Source: Pedobacter sp. HMWF019 (GTDB lineage: Bacteria > Bacteroidota > Bacteroidia > Sphingobacteriales > Sphingobacteriaceae). Taken from it: DNA of 37,612 nucleotides. The notes beneath the pieces are model-generated. The model did no database searches, was not told where the DNA came from, and saw nothing but the letters and a program-made list of their open reading frames with translations. The position numbers and the translations under genes are program-made. Where the stretch lies: positions 1-37,612 of the forward strand of contig NZ_QAIL01000036.1 in NCBI RefSeq assembly GCF_003061025.1, read 5' to 3'. The first letter of the stretch is position 1. Every line of letters begins with the position of its first letter. Below, one piece after another: positions 22,948 through 32,168 of the stretch.

Positions 22948-25770
22948 ATGAACAAATTGACTTTGGTTACGGGGATTCTTTTACTGGGCGCTGTTGTTGT
23001 AAAGGGACAGGAAAGTCCTGTTGTGCAAATAAAAAGGGATACGATTGTACTGGCTAAGGGAACTACCTATCGTTTTACAGTAGACACACCTGAAGAGCTG
23101 GGCCTGGTTTCTGCCGGAGCAGATGTGCATGGACTTTTCCAGGTGCTGAATGTTAAGGGTGATTTGTTGCCCGGGTTTATTGCACGGAATAATCGGGGGG
23201 AAATTAAAACTGGAACTGAACTTTTTACGGGTGACCGTTTGCAGGTAAAGTCAAAGAATGGTGAAGCTAAAACCTATTTTATCGAGGTAAAAAAAATGGC
23301 TTTGGATGGCCAGCTGGTTCTGGACACTACTGAAATGACCCGTGGCACAAAGGGAGATGTGTTGTTTTCTTATACAGCAGGGCAAAGAAGCCCGGATGCC
23401 CGTGTTAAATTTTATATTCCATCTGATCTTGGGGTGACTTTAGAAAACACCTCTGTGAATGTGATTGGACGGGGCTTTGTGAAACTGAAGGACCTGAGTA
23501 CTCAGTCTGTTGGGCGGGTGGGCAGTGCTTATCCTTATCAGAAAGTTGGACAGGTCCGGATTTCTAAGGAGGCAACGGGTACGGTACTTCTGTTTTCCGG
23601 TCTGGATTTCAGGCCGGCGAACGGACCGGATCTAAAAGTGCGTATTGAAAATGTTTGTTTGGCCAAAACAGGCGATTATCAGTTAAAGGCTGTTTATACA
23701 ACTGCTCAGCCGGAAGTGTTGAACAGTGCGGGTGTAGGGGCTGAAGTTGCTGTATTAAAGGTTCGGAGCAGGGTTGCAGATTTTGTGCGGGTTTTGGACA
23801 AAAGCCTACACTATCAAGAGGATCAAAACAGCTATACGAGGCTAAGTTTTAAATGGAGGTCGGCAGTACCGCAGAGGGCTGTTCAATTGCTGCAGTCTTT
23901 GGATAATGGGAGAACCTGGAGGTCTTTGCCAGCAAAATTTGAAAAGGGGGCTGCTGAAGTAAGGGCTTTGCTTCCTCAACGTTTATACAAGTTCCGTTTA
24001 AAGATCCTGTCTGGAGAATATAAGGGCTTTTCAAATCTGGTTTCTTTTTATTCGGGTAAAATGGATGTCGGTCCTTTTGTTGCGGGTACTGACGATCATA
24101 CTGATGGAATCAACAGGGCAATTGACTCTTTGAACCATATAGGTGGAGGGACGCTTGTTTTCAAAAAGGGAACATATAGGGTAAGAACGGTTCATTTGAA
24201 GAGTAATGTGTATCTCTATTTGGATAAAGGAGCAGTTATTAAGGCGATTAAAGGGGCTGATGCACCGGAAACGACCTGGTTTAGCGACAAGAAGTACCGC
24301 TCCGGCCTGTCGCCAACAGATATGGGCCCTTATGCCGATCCAGAGAATTATCTGACTAAGCAGGATGTTGGTCATCATTATTTCCGGAATGCGATGTTTT
24401 TTGGGGAGCGGCTGGATAACGTGAAAATTATTGGTGCTGGAATGATTACCGGTGATGGCAACCTGGTGAACAGTGATAAGGTGATGAACAACGCAGCGGA
24501 TAACCGGGCAGATAAGATGTTTAGCCTGAAGCTTTGCACCAATCTGGAGATCGGGGGTAGAGAACGTCAGGAGGATTTATGGTATGATGAACAAAAAGAT
24601 GAGCCTTATTATATAGGCAAAAATGGGGAAAAGCTTTTTGAGGATGATCAGATGCTCAAAATAGAACGTGCAGGTCATTTTGTATTATTGGCCACAGGTA
24701 CAGATCACATCAGCGTTCATGATACCTACTTTGGAAAAGAACATGCCACAAATGCAAGGGATATTTATGATTTTATGGCCTGCAATGACGTTTGGGTGAA
24801 GAATATCTATTCTAAAGTGAGTTCTGATGATATTGTAAAACCGGGTTCAGACTGTGCCCTGGGATTTACCCGTCCGGCAAGCAATTATAAGGTGAGAAAT
24901 GTGATCGGGGATACCAATTGTAACTTGTTCCAGATTGGCTCAGAAACGGCCGATGATATTTCCCATGTTTGTGTAGATAATATTTACGTGCTTGGGGCTA
25001 ATAAAGCTGGGTTCTCTATTTCTACGAATGATGGCGGGCATATAAGTGATGTCCACTTGAATTGCGGGCATACCGGGCCATTGCATTCCCGGTCTAAAAT
25101 GTACAGGGCTATGGCGCCATTTTTTATTTCTATTTCTAACCGGGGCAGGATTATCGGTGCAGAAGTTGGCCGCTATGTATTTACGGAGAACGGAAAACAA
25201 CATGATGAACTGCTGGTTAAAAACGTAAACATTGGTGAGGTAGAAGATATTCATTTAAAACATATTGATGTATTGGAGGTGTATAGCGGGAGTTCTTACA
25301 ACGGAACAAGATGGAAGCGTTTTGATGGCAGCCAGCCCCGTTCAACGCCCATTGTTGCGGGATATCAGTTGCCGGAGCATGCTGCGGTTATGGGTGGCCT
25401 GGATTTTAAATTGCCTAACGGGAAGCATACTGGTTACATCAGGAACATCTCTTTTGAAGATGTGAAGGTACTGGTAAAAGGTGGAAATCCGGGCAGTGAT
25501 ACTTCTAATGTATGCCCTGAATTGGGTGTAGGGCAATATAATGCGTCTAATCTTAAAGTTCAGCCTTCTTACGGGCTTTGGGCAAGGCATGTAACAGGGC
25601 TTAAGCTGAAAGATTGTTCCTTTCGGTTTGAAAAGCCAGATGGCCGTTATGCCATAATGCTGGAAGATGTACATGGCGCAAAGTTATATGGCATACAAAC
25701 GGACCCATCTGCCAGTCAACAGGTTTTGATCAGGGAGAAAAATTCTTCGGATATTTTAACACAAGAATAA
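22942..25770 (+). CDS. Secreted GH28-like (polygalacturonase fold) protein with N-terminal beta domains
   Basis: This encodes 942 residues. The start is either 22942 or, more naturally, ATG 22948, giving MNKLTLVTGILLLGAVVVKG as signal peptide. Residues about 25-370 are beta-sandwich-like with no recognised enzyme motif. The right-handed parallel beta-helix begins at DDHTDGINRAIDSLN (about 385) with GGGTLVFKKGTYRV, the common GH28/pectate-lyase opening. The region NARDIYDFMACNDVWVKNIY, then SSDDIVKPGSD (Asp629/Asp630), matches GH28 motifs NTD and DD. The expected GHG is replaced by GSE, so the substrate or mechanism may differ. It is likely a secreted polysaccharide hydrolase. No SusC/D pair is adjacent. 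Confidence 0.75.
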   Translation: MGMNKLTLVTGILLLGAVVVKGQESPVVQIKRDTIVLAKGTTYRFTVDTPEELGLVSAGADVHGLFQVLNVKGDLLPGFIARNNRGEIKTGTELFTGDRLQVKSKNGEAKTYFIEVKKMALDGQLVLDTTEMTRGTKGDVLFSYTAGQRSPDARVKFYIPSDLGVTLENTSVNVIGRGFVKLKDLSTQSVGRVGSAYPYQKVGQVRISKEATGTVLLFSGLDFRPANGPDLKVRIENVCLAKTGDYQLKAVYTTAQPEVLNSAGVGAEVAVLKVRSRVADFVRVLDKSLHYQEDQNSYTRLSFKWRSAVPQRAVQLLQSLDNGRTWRSLPAKFEKGAAEVRALLPQRLYKFRLKILSGEYKGFSNLVSFYSGKMDVGPFVAGTDDHTDGINRAIDSLNHIGGGTLVFKKGTYRVRTVHLKSNVYLYLDKGAVIKAIKGADAPETTWFSDKKYRSGLSPTDMGPYADPENYLTKQDVGHHYFRNAMFFGERLDNVKIIGAGMITGDGNLVNSDKVMNNAADNRADKMFSLKLCTNLEIGGRERQEDLWYDEQKDEPYYIGKNGEKLFEDDQMLKIERAGHFVLLATGTDHISVHDTYFGKEHATNARDIYDFMACNDVWVKNIYSKVSSDDIVKPGSDCALGFTRPASNYKVRNVIGDTNCNLFQIGSETADDISHVCVDNIYVLGANKAGFSISTNDGGHISDVHLNCGHTGPLHSRSKMYRAMAPFFISISNRGRIIGAEVGRYVFTENGKQHDELLVKNVNIGEVEDIHLKHIDVLEVYSGSSYNGTRWKRFDGSQPRSTPIVAGYQLPEHAAVMGGLDFKLPNGKHTGYIRNISFEDVKVLVKGGNPGSDTSNVCPELGVGQYNASNLKVQPSYGLWARHVTGLKLKDCSFRFEKPDGRYAIMLEDVHGAKLYGIQTDPSASQQVLIREKNSSDILTQE

Positions 25771-25817
25771 GATTTCTGTAACCACCAGTACTTGGCAAAT
25801 GTTTACATTTATCGGGA

Positions 25818-26525
25818 ATGGAAAAACAACAGGCTTTATTTAACTGGAGTGGTGGGAAAGACAGTACTCTGGCCCTTCATAAGGTTCTTGAAGAGAAGGA
25901 ACTGGCGGTCAATTATCTGTTGACCACCTTAAGTGATACCTATAACCGCGTTAGTATGCATGGTGTACGTGAGGAATTGCTTGTTGCTCAGGCAGAAAGT
26001 ATTGGGATTCCTTTATATCAGGTGCGCCTGGCCGAATCTCCGCAGATGGATGAATATGAGAAAACCATGGAGCTGCATTTAAATAAATTAAAGCAGGAGG
26101 GAATTACAAAGTCTGTTTTTGGGGATATTTTTCTGGAAGATCTTAAAATTTACAGGGAGAAGAAATTGTCTGAGATAGGAATGGAGGCTGTTTTTCCGCT
26201 ATGGAAAAAGGATACACGTGCTATTTTAAAGGAGTTTCTGGGGCTTGGTTATAAAACGGTGGTGGTTTGTGCGCAGCGTGGTTTGGAGGCTTTCTGCGGA
26301 AGGGTTATTGATGAAAATTTTATCAATGATCTTCCCGAAGATATTGATCCTTGCGGGGAGAATGGCGAGTTCCACACTTTTGTTTTTGATGGGCCGCTTT
26401 TTAAACGCCCTGTTGGTTTTGTTACCGGTGAAAAGGTCTATAAAACCTATCCTTCTCCTGCTGGCAGTACTGATGAGCCTGCGGGTTACTGGTATATTGA
26501 TCTGGTTCCCTATACCGAATCCTGA
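25818..26525 (+). CDS. Dph6-type ATP pyrophosphatase (adenine nucleotide alpha hydrolase)
   Basis: This encodes 235 residues. The PP-loop SGGKDS lies at about 11-16 after ALFNW, followed by the family motifs VSMHGVREELL, FGDIFLEDLKIYREK and CGENGEFHTFVFDGP. The length is that of single-domain archaeal and bacterial Dph6 relatives. The eukaryotic enzyme amidates diphthine using ATP and ammonium, but bacteria lack diphthamide, so the substrate here is unknown; ATP-dependent adenylation and amidation of some small molecule is the family-level inference. The gene lies between a secreted hydrolase and an acyl-CoA carboxylase gene, with 42 nt to the latter, and no functional link is evident. Confidence 0.85.
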   Translation: MEKQQALFNWSGGKDSTLALHKVLEEKELAVNYLLTTLSDTYNRVSMHGVREELLVAQAESIGIPLYQVRLAESPQMDEYEKTMELHLNKLKQEGITKSVFGDIFLEDLKIYREKKLSEIGMEAVFPLWKKDTRAILKEFLGLGYKTVVVCAQRGLEAFCGRVIDENFINDLPEDIDPCGENGEFHTFVFDGPLFKRPVGFVTGEKVYKTYPSPAGSTDEPAGYWYIDLVPYTES

Positions 26526-26567
26526 AATGGACTATAGTTTCAAAAAAAATACATTTACATTGGCCGA

Positions 26568-28196
26568 ATGAATATAGAATTCAATAAGAACGAAGACGTG
26601 AATAAACAACTGGTTTATGGGGTTAAAACGCGTCTGAAAAAAATATATGCGGGTGGGGGCGAAAAGGCTGCTGCCAAGCAGAAAGAACAAGGGAAATTGC
26701 TGGCAAGGGAAAGGATTTCTTATTTGATTGATCAGGAAAGTGAATTTCTTGAACTTGGAGCTTTTGCCGCTGAGGGGATGTATGAAGATGAGGGGGGCTG
26801 TCCTTCTGCGGGGGTAGTTTGTGGGATCGGTTATGTTTCCGGAAGGCAATGTATGATTATGGCCAACGATGCTACTGTTAAAGCAGGAGCATGGTTTCCG
26901 ATGACGGCAAAAAAGAACTTGCGGGCACAGGAAATTGCCATGGAGAATCGTTTGCCGGTCATTTATCTGGTAGACAGCGCAGGGGTGTATCTGCCCATGC
27001 AGGATGAGATTTTTCCGGATAAGGAACATTTTGGAAGGATGTTCAGGAACAATGCGATCATGTCTTCGGAAGGTATTGTGCAAATTTCTGCGATCATGGG
27101 TTCTTGTGTTGCGGGAGGGGCTTATCTTCCGATCATGAGCGATGAGGCGATGATTGTTGAGGGTACGGGTTCTGTTTTTCTGGCGGGTTCTTACCTGGTT
27201 AAATCTGCCATTGGCGAAGATGTAGATAATGAAACCTTGGGTGGTGCAACCACGCATTGTGAAATTTCGGGTGTTACGGATTATAAACAACCGAATGATC
27301 AGGCCTGCTTAGACAGTATTAAGAACATTATGAGTATGCTGGGGGCTCCTGAATCTGCTGGTTTTGATCGGATCAAGCCTGCCTTACCTAAATTTCCACA
27401 AGAGGAGATCTATGGGATTTTGCCTGAAAACAGGGAGAAACCTTATGATATGGTGGAGTTGATTAAGCGCCTGGTAGATGATTCTGAACTGGAAGAATAC
27501 AAAAAGGAGTATGGAAAAAGCATTGTTTGCGGTTTGGCACGTGTGGATGGCTGGGCAGTAGGGATTGTAGCTAACCAGCGGAAGATTGTAAAATCGAAAA
27601 AAGGAGAAATGCAGCTGGGTGGGGTGATCTATTCAGATAGTGCCGATAAGGCTGCACGTTTCATTATGAACTGTAACCAAAAAAAGATTCCTTTGGTGTT
27701 TTTGCAAGACGTGACGGGTTTTATGGTTGGCAGCAAGTCGGAGCAGGGTGGAATTATCAAGGATGGTGCTAAAATGGTGAATGCGGTGGCCAATTCTGTG
27801 GTACCTAAGTTTACCATAGTGATAGGAAATTCTTATGGTGCAGGTAATTATGCCATGTGTGGTAAAGCCTATGATCCAAGACTGATTTTTGCCTGGCCAA
27901 GTGCGAAGATTGCGGTGATGGGTGGCGCTCAGGCTGCAAAAACCTTGTTACAAATTCAGGAGGCTTCTCTTAAGTCTAGAGGGGAGACCATTACGCCAGA
28001 AAAGGAAGCTGAACTGCTTAAAGAGATTACAGACAGGTACAATAGCCAGACTACGCCTTTTTATGCGGCATCGAGGTTATGGGTAGATGGGATCATTGAT
28101 CCGCTGGAAACCCGTAAGGTAATTTCTATGGGGATTGAGGCGGCAAATCAGAGTCCTGTAAAAAAGCGCTTCAATGTAGGGATTATTCAAACCTAG
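26568..28196 (+). CDS. Acyl-CoA carboxylase beta subunit (carboxyltransferase), methylcrotonoyl-CoA type
   Basis: This encodes 542 residues. Two crotonase-like halves are visible. The N-half carries LLARERISYLID, LPVIYLVDSAGVYLPMQ and GSCVAGGAYLP; the C-half carries FLQDVTGFMVGSKSEQGGI, IKDGAKMVNAVA and NSYGAGNYAMCGKAYDPRL, then FAWPSAKIAVMGGAQAA. The latter matches the methylcrotonoyl-CoA carboxylase beta pattern closely. It moves carboxyl from biotin to an acyl-CoA in the cytoplasm, in leucine or odd-chain catabolism. The matching biotin carboxylase/carrier subunit is not in this window, so substrate identity is not certain. A 252-residue frame on the other strand is a shadow. Confidence 0.9.
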   Translation: MNIEFNKNEDVNKQLVYGVKTRLKKIYAGGGEKAAAKQKEQGKLLARERISYLIDQESEFLELGAFAAEGMYEDEGGCPSAGVVCGIGYVSGRQCMIMANDATVKAGAWFPMTAKKNLRAQEIAMENRLPVIYLVDSAGVYLPMQDEIFPDKEHFGRMFRNNAIMSSEGIVQISAIMGSCVAGGAYLPIMSDEAMIVEGTGSVFLAGSYLVKSAIGEDVDNETLGGATTHCEISGVTDYKQPNDQACLDSIKNIMSMLGAPESAGFDRIKPALPKFPQEEIYGILPENREKPYDMVELIKRLVDDSELEEYKKEYGKSIVCGLARVDGWAVGIVANQRKIVKSKKGEMQLGGVIYSDSADKAARFIMNCNQKKIPLVFLQDVTGFMVGSKSEQGGIIKDGAKMVNAVANSVVPKFTIVIGNSYGAGNYAMCGKAYDPRLIFAWPSAKIAVMGGAQAAKTLLQIQEASLKSRGETITPEKEAELLKEITDRYNSQTTPFYAASRLWVDGIIDPLETRKVISMGIEAANQSPVKKRFNVGIIQT

Positions 28197-28212
28197 AATG
28201 ATATTTTTGTAT

Positions 28213-28848
28213 ATGAAGAAGATTTTCATTGCAAGCTTGCTGATCTTGTGTTCCGCTTTGTGTGGTTACAGCCAGGTTAAGACCGTTTATTTTGATATTA
28301 AAGATAAGGTGACTGTAGATTCTGTACATGCCGCAAGCTATGCGGTGTATGGTAAAGTGTCTGGAGATAGTTTGTGGGTATTCAAAAAATATGATATGGA
28401 TGGGTATATTGCCACAACCGGGTCTTTTAAAGACTCTTTGCTGGAGGTGCCACAGGGCAGGTTTGTATACTATGACTGGATCAACCCAAATAAAAGTGTT
28501 ACGGGCTATGTGGCCTTGAATACGGGGAGAGATCGTTATAAAGTGCTTTCGGGAGATTTTGAGAATGGTTTAAAGCAGGGCCGGTGGCTGAGCTATTATG
28601 AAAGTGGATTGGTTAAGACGCTGGTTACTTATGACAGAGGTGTAACGCAGGGACCGTTTAAGGCTTTTGATGATAAAGGAGAGCTGATAGAAACCGGCCA
28701 GTACGTACAGGACAAGAAGGATGGAGAGTGGGTGATTAATGGAGGTCTACGGGTTGTTACTTTCAAAATGGATGAGGTGGTTTCGGATGTGAAGCGTACT
28801 AAAAAAGAACTGAAGCAATTAGAAGAAGCTAAGAAAAAAGGATTATAA
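28213..28848 (+). CDS. Secreted MORN-like repeat protein
   Basis: This encodes 211 residues from the ATG at 28213, which gives a proper signal peptide (MKKIFIASLLILCSALCGYS). An ATG at 28198 would add only five hydrophobic residues. The mature part has MORN-type repeats typical of the YwqK-like Bacteroidota family: FENGLKQGRWLSYYESG, LVKTLVTYDRGVTQGPFKAF, and GQYVQDKKDGEWVING. Family names mention antitoxin, but no toxin gene is near, so no such role is claimed. The C-terminus is a Lys/Glu helix. It starts 16 nt after the carboxylase gene, so it is likely co-transcribed. It probably acts in the periplasm as a binding scaffold. Confidence 0.75.
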   Translation: MKKIFIASLLILCSALCGYSQVKTVYFDIKDKVTVDSVHAASYAVYGKVSGDSLWVFKKYDMDGYIATTGSFKDSLLEVPQGRFVYYDWINPNKSVTGYVALNTGRDRYKVLSGDFENGLKQGRWLSYYESGLVKTLVTYDRGVTQGPFKAFDDKGELIETGQYVQDKKDGEWVINGGLRVVTFKMDEVVSDVKRTKKELKQLEEAKKKGL

Positions 28849-28875
28849 TCTACAGATCACAATAGCTGGATGCTA

Positions 28876-28907
28876 TTGGTGGATTTGATCTATTATGATT
28901 AAATTTG
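28876..28907 (+). promoter_or_regulatory. Promoter of trxB
   Basis: A -7 element TAAATTTG (28900-28907) fully matches TAnnTTTG, 25 nt before the trxB start. TTG at 28876-28878 lies 21 nt upstream and can serve as the -33 element. A nearer TTTG (28884) is spaced too closely. Confidence 0.6.
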
Positions 28908-28932
28908 TAAAACAAACGAATTATATAAAAAT

Positions 28933-29895
28933 ATGTCGCAAGAAATAGAACACGTTCCCTGTCTGATTATTGGTTCCGGACCTGCTGGTTATACGGCTGC
29001 AATTTATGCTGCCCGTGCAGACCTTAAACCTGTATTGTATACAGGTATGGAAGCTGGTGGACAATTGACACAAACTACGGACGTTGATAATTTCCCGGGT
29101 TATCCTACAGGTATTATGGGACCGGAAATGATGGAAGATTTTAGAAAACAGGCAGAAAGATTTGGTACTGATATCCGTTTTGGTTATGTAAGTTCTGTAG
29201 ATTTTTCTTCCTTGCCACATAAAGTTGTAGTAGATGAGATTAAAACCATTACTGCTGATACAGTGATCATTTCTACTGGCGCAACTGCTAAATGGCTGGG
29301 TTTGCCTAGTGAACAAAAATATAATGGTTTCGGTGTTTCTGCTTGTGCAGTATGTGACGGTTTCTTTTTTAAAGGACAGGATGTTGCTATTGTTGGTGCA
29401 GGAGATACCGCAGCTGAAGAGGCTACTTATCTGGCCAAACTTTGTAAAAAAGTATATATGCTGGTTCGTCGCGATGAATTCAGGGCTTCAAAAGCCATGG
29501 TACACCGTGTGTTGAATACACCAAATATTGAAGTTATCTACAACTCTGAAGCAAAAGAGGTATTGGGTAATGGTAAAAATGTTACTGGTCTTAAGATCAC
29601 TAATAATAAAACCGGAGAAGAAAAAGACATCGAAGTAGAAGGTTTCTTTGTGGCTATTGGCCATAAACCGAACACGGATATTTTCAAAGGATGGATTGAT
29701 ATGGATGAGACAGGTTATCTTAAAACTATTCCAGGTACAACCAAAACTAATGTTGAGGGTGTATTTGCAGCAGGAGATGTGCAGGACCATTACTATCGTC
29801 AGGCAGTAACTGCTGCCGGATCTGGTTGTATGGCTGCATTGGATGCGGAACGTTATCTGGCAGCTAAGGAACATCATTCAGAAGTCGTTTCTTAA
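28933..29895 (+). CDS. trxB: Thioredoxin-disulfide reductase
   Basis: This encodes 320 residues, the normal family length. The FAD-binding motif GSGPAGYTAAIYAARA lies near residue 13, the redox-active CAVC at Cys138-Cys141, the NADPH-binding motif VGAGDTAAEEATYLA after it, and the closing FAD motif GVFAAGDVQDHYYRQ near 275. The enzyme reduces thioredoxin with NADPH in the cytoplasm. The gene is monocistronic: it has its own promoter, and a terminator follows within 20 nt of the stop. Codon use is richer in preferred codons than in the accessory region, in line with good expression. Confidence 0.96.
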   Translation: MSQEIEHVPCLIIGSGPAGYTAAIYAARADLKPVLYTGMEAGGQLTQTTDVDNFPGYPTGIMGPEMMEDFRKQAERFGTDIRFGYVSSVDFSSLPHKVVVDEIKTITADTVIISTGATAKWLGLPSEQKYNGFGVSACAVCDGFFFKGQDVAIVGAGDTAAEEATYLAKLCKKVYMLVRRDEFRASKAMVHRVLNTPNIEVIYNSEAKEVLGNGKNVTGLKITNNKTGEEKDIEVEGFFVAIGHKPNTDIFKGWIDMDETGYLKTIPGTTKTNVEGVFAAGDVQDHYYRQAVTAAGSGCMAALDAERYLAAKEHHSEVVS

Positions 29896-29913
29896 TCATA
29901 GAAATTATAACTA

Positions 29914-29948
29914 AAAGCGGATTTGTTTTAAACAGGTCCGCTTTTTTT
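29914..29948 (+). terminator. Intrinsic terminator after trxB
   Basis: The stem AAAGCGGA/TCCGCTTT extends through wobble pairs into TGTT/AACA and is followed by seven T. It starts within 20 nt of the trxB stop codon. Confidence 0.85.
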
Positions 29949-30102
29949 ATGCTTAATGGTTTTGTGTAGAAAAAAATATGCGCTGTTTCCGTTCATTTCA
30001 AACGTTTGATTTCTATTGTAACAAAAATGTGATGTATCGAAGGCGGCGGTTCTATTTATCTTAGGATAATTACTTAGTACCACCTAACACACAAAACAAA
30101 TC

Positions 30103-32004
30103 ATGAAAAAAATCTTACCAATTGTCATCTGTGCATTGCTGAGTACAAATTTGTACGCGCAAAATGATGCCAGCATGGGAATTATTCCTGCACCGGTTTC
30201 TGTAGAAAAGCATTCCGGATCCTTTATTCTGGATAAAACTACTTTGCTGGTCTCTGCCCATGCTGAAAATGCACGTGTTGCGGATCTGCTAAATGCTTTT
30301 ATTGCAAGTAAAGGAGGTTTTGCGCTGAGAGAGGTTAAATCTCCGGAAGCTAACCACAAAGCTATAGTTATTACTTCTGAGGGCGCGGATAAGCTTCCGG
30401 AAGAAGGTTACAGGATCAGCATTACTAAAGATAAATTCCTGATCACCGGAAAGGGTGCGGGCTTATTTTATGCAGTACAATCAGTGATGCAGTTGTTGCC
30501 TGAAAAACAAGATGGCAAAATTACTGTACCAGCAGCAGACATTAATGATTATCCAAGGTTCAAATACAGGGGGATGCACCTGGATGTAGGTCGTCACTTA
30601 TTCCCGGTTGCTTTTGTTAAAAAGTATATCGATATGATGGCCCAGTACAAATTGAATAATTTCCACTGGCATTTAACTGAAGATCAGGGATGGAGAATTG
30701 AAATTAAAAAATATCCAAAATTAACAACAATTGGATCCTCCAGAAATGGAAGTGTAATTGGTAACTACCCGGGAGTGGCAACAGATGATAAGGTATATAA
30801 AGGGTTTTATACTCAGAATGAGGTAAAAGAGATTGTAGCCTATGCTTCAGCCCGATATATTACTGTGATCCCGGAAATTGAGATGCCAGGACATGGTTCT
30901 GCTGCTATTGCGGCTTATCCTGAATTGAGCTGTTTCCCTAACGAGGATACCCCAACAGATCCTAAGGCGCCTTGGGCTGGTTCAAGAAAGGGTAAACAAG
31001 TTCAGCAAACCTGGGGTGTACACCAGGATGTTTTTGTACCAACAGAAAATACTTTCAAGTTCTTAGAGGATGTATTAGACGAGGTTCTTGTTCTTTTCCC
31101 ATCTAAATATATCCATATTGGTGGCGATGAGTGCCCTAAAGATTTCTGGAAGCGTTCTGCTTTTTGCCAGGACTTTATTAAAAAGAACAATCTGAAGGAT
31201 GAGCATGGTTTGCAAAGCTATTTTATACAACGTATTGAAAAGTATCTGAACGGTAAAGGTCGTTCGATCATTGGCTGGGATGAAATCCTGGAAGGTGGTC
31301 TGGCACCAAATGCAACTGTAATGTCCTGGAGAGGTGTTGAAGGTGGAATTGCATCTGCTCAGCAGCAACATGATGTGATCATGACGCCTGGATCAAATGG
31401 TTTGTATTTTGACCATAAGCAATCAAATTCTCCCGATGAGCCTTTGGCGATTGGAGGTTTTGCTCCTTACACCAAAGCTTATGGCTATGATCCTATACCG
31501 GCTGAATTGACGGCTGATCAGCAAAAGTATATTATTGGTGTACAAGCTAATCTATGGACTGAGTATATCGAAAGTCCTGAAAAAGCAGAGTATATGGTTT
31601 TTCCAAGGATGTTTGCTTTAGCAGAGATTGCCTGGACACAGAAAAACCGTAAGGATTTAAAGAACTTCTCAGAAGAACGTTTACCGCTTCATCTGGCACG
31701 TCTGGATAAAACCAATACAAATTATTGGGTGCCAACACCGATTGGACAGAATGATAAGGTGTTGAAAGGAAGTCAGTTTAATATTGAACTTAAAGTTCCG
31801 GTAGAGGGGGCTCAGATTTATTATACTTTAGACAATTACAGACCGTCTGAGAGTGCAGCTTTATACACAGGACCGATCAAAGTGAATGTGCCTGAAGGGA
31901 AGAAACTGAACCTTAAAACGATTGTAATCACTAAAAGTGGTAAGAGGAGTGTCGTGACTCAAACGGAATTAAATAATGGTGCACCGGACGCGCCTGCAAA
32001 ATAG
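30103..32004 (+). CDS. GH20 beta-N-acetylhexosaminidase, secreted
   Basis: This encodes 633 residues with a signal peptide ending NLYAQ (about 20). The N-terminal GH20b domain (IIPAPVSVEKHSG, then LFYAVQSVMQLL) precedes the catalytic barrel: YRGMHLDVGRHLFP, NFHWHLTEDQGWRIEIKKYP, EIEMPGHGSAA, and HIGGDECP with the catalytic Asp342-Glu343 pair of substrate-assisted retaining hydrolysis. The end (about 550-625) is a small beta domain (GAQIYYTLDNYRPSESAALY) of the chitobiase C-terminal type. It would remove terminal GlcNAc or GalNAc from glycans in the periplasm or at the surface. The gene is monocistronic, followed by a strong terminator. Confidence 0.95.
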   Translation: MKKILPIVICALLSTNLYAQNDASMGIIPAPVSVEKHSGSFILDKTTLLVSAHAENARVADLLNAFIASKGGFALREVKSPEANHKAIVITSEGADKLPEEGYRISITKDKFLITGKGAGLFYAVQSVMQLLPEKQDGKITVPAADINDYPRFKYRGMHLDVGRHLFPVAFVKKYIDMMAQYKLNNFHWHLTEDQGWRIEIKKYPKLTTIGSSRNGSVIGNYPGVATDDKVYKGFYTQNEVKEIVAYASARYITVIPEIEMPGHGSAAIAAYPELSCFPNEDTPTDPKAPWAGSRKGKQVQQTWGVHQDVFVPTENTFKFLEDVLDEVLVLFPSKYIHIGGDECPKDFWKRSAFCQDFIKKNNLKDEHGLQSYFIQRIEKYLNGKGRSIIGWDEILEGGLAPNATVMSWRGVEGGIASAQQQHDVIMTPGSNGLYFDHKQSNSPDEPLAIGGFAPYTKAYGYDPIPAELTADQQKYIIGVQANLWTEYIESPEKAEYMVFPRMFALAEIAWTQKNRKDLKNFSEERLPLHLARLDKTNTNYWVPTPIGQNDKVLKGSQFNIELKVPVEGAQIYYTLDNYRPSESAALYTGPIKVNVPEGKKLNLKTIVITKSGKRSVVTQTELNNGAPDAPAK

Positions 32005-32021
32005 AATAATTAGTAGAAGTA

Positions 32022-32066
32022 AAAAAACGCCAGACAGGGGATTCTCCTTGTTTGGCGTTTTTTTTT
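32022..32066 (+). terminator. Intrinsic terminator after the GH20 gene
   Basis: A long stem, AACGCCAGACAGGGG against CCTTGTTTGGCGTT with two G-U pairs, is flanked by seven A and nine T. It could act in both directions, though only the left gene needs it. Confidence 0.9.
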
Positions 32067-32168
32067 GAGTTAAATTGCTTGCTGTATAATGTAACTAAGA
32101 TGAACCCGACATCATTAAAATAATCTTAATGATCAAAGGCTCCATCTCACAATAAAATAGATGACAAG

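Noticed and set aside
25800..26567. TACATTTA elements just before the 25818 and 26568 genes as promoters
   Set aside because: They miss the final G of the consensus, lack a -33 partner and would give nearly leaderless transcripts; they are too weak to list.
26532..27290. 252-residue minus-strand frame
   Set aside because: It lies antisense to the clear acyl-CoA carboxylase gene, is very rich in Arg, His and Asn as shadow frames are, and has no motif.
28198..28212. Upstream ATG for the MORN-like gene
   Set aside because: It adds only five hydrophobic residues before a standard signal peptide that starts at 28213.
28213..28848. MORN-like protein as antitoxin of a toxin pair
   Set aside because: The name of related families suggests it, but the product is exported and no toxin gene is adjacent.
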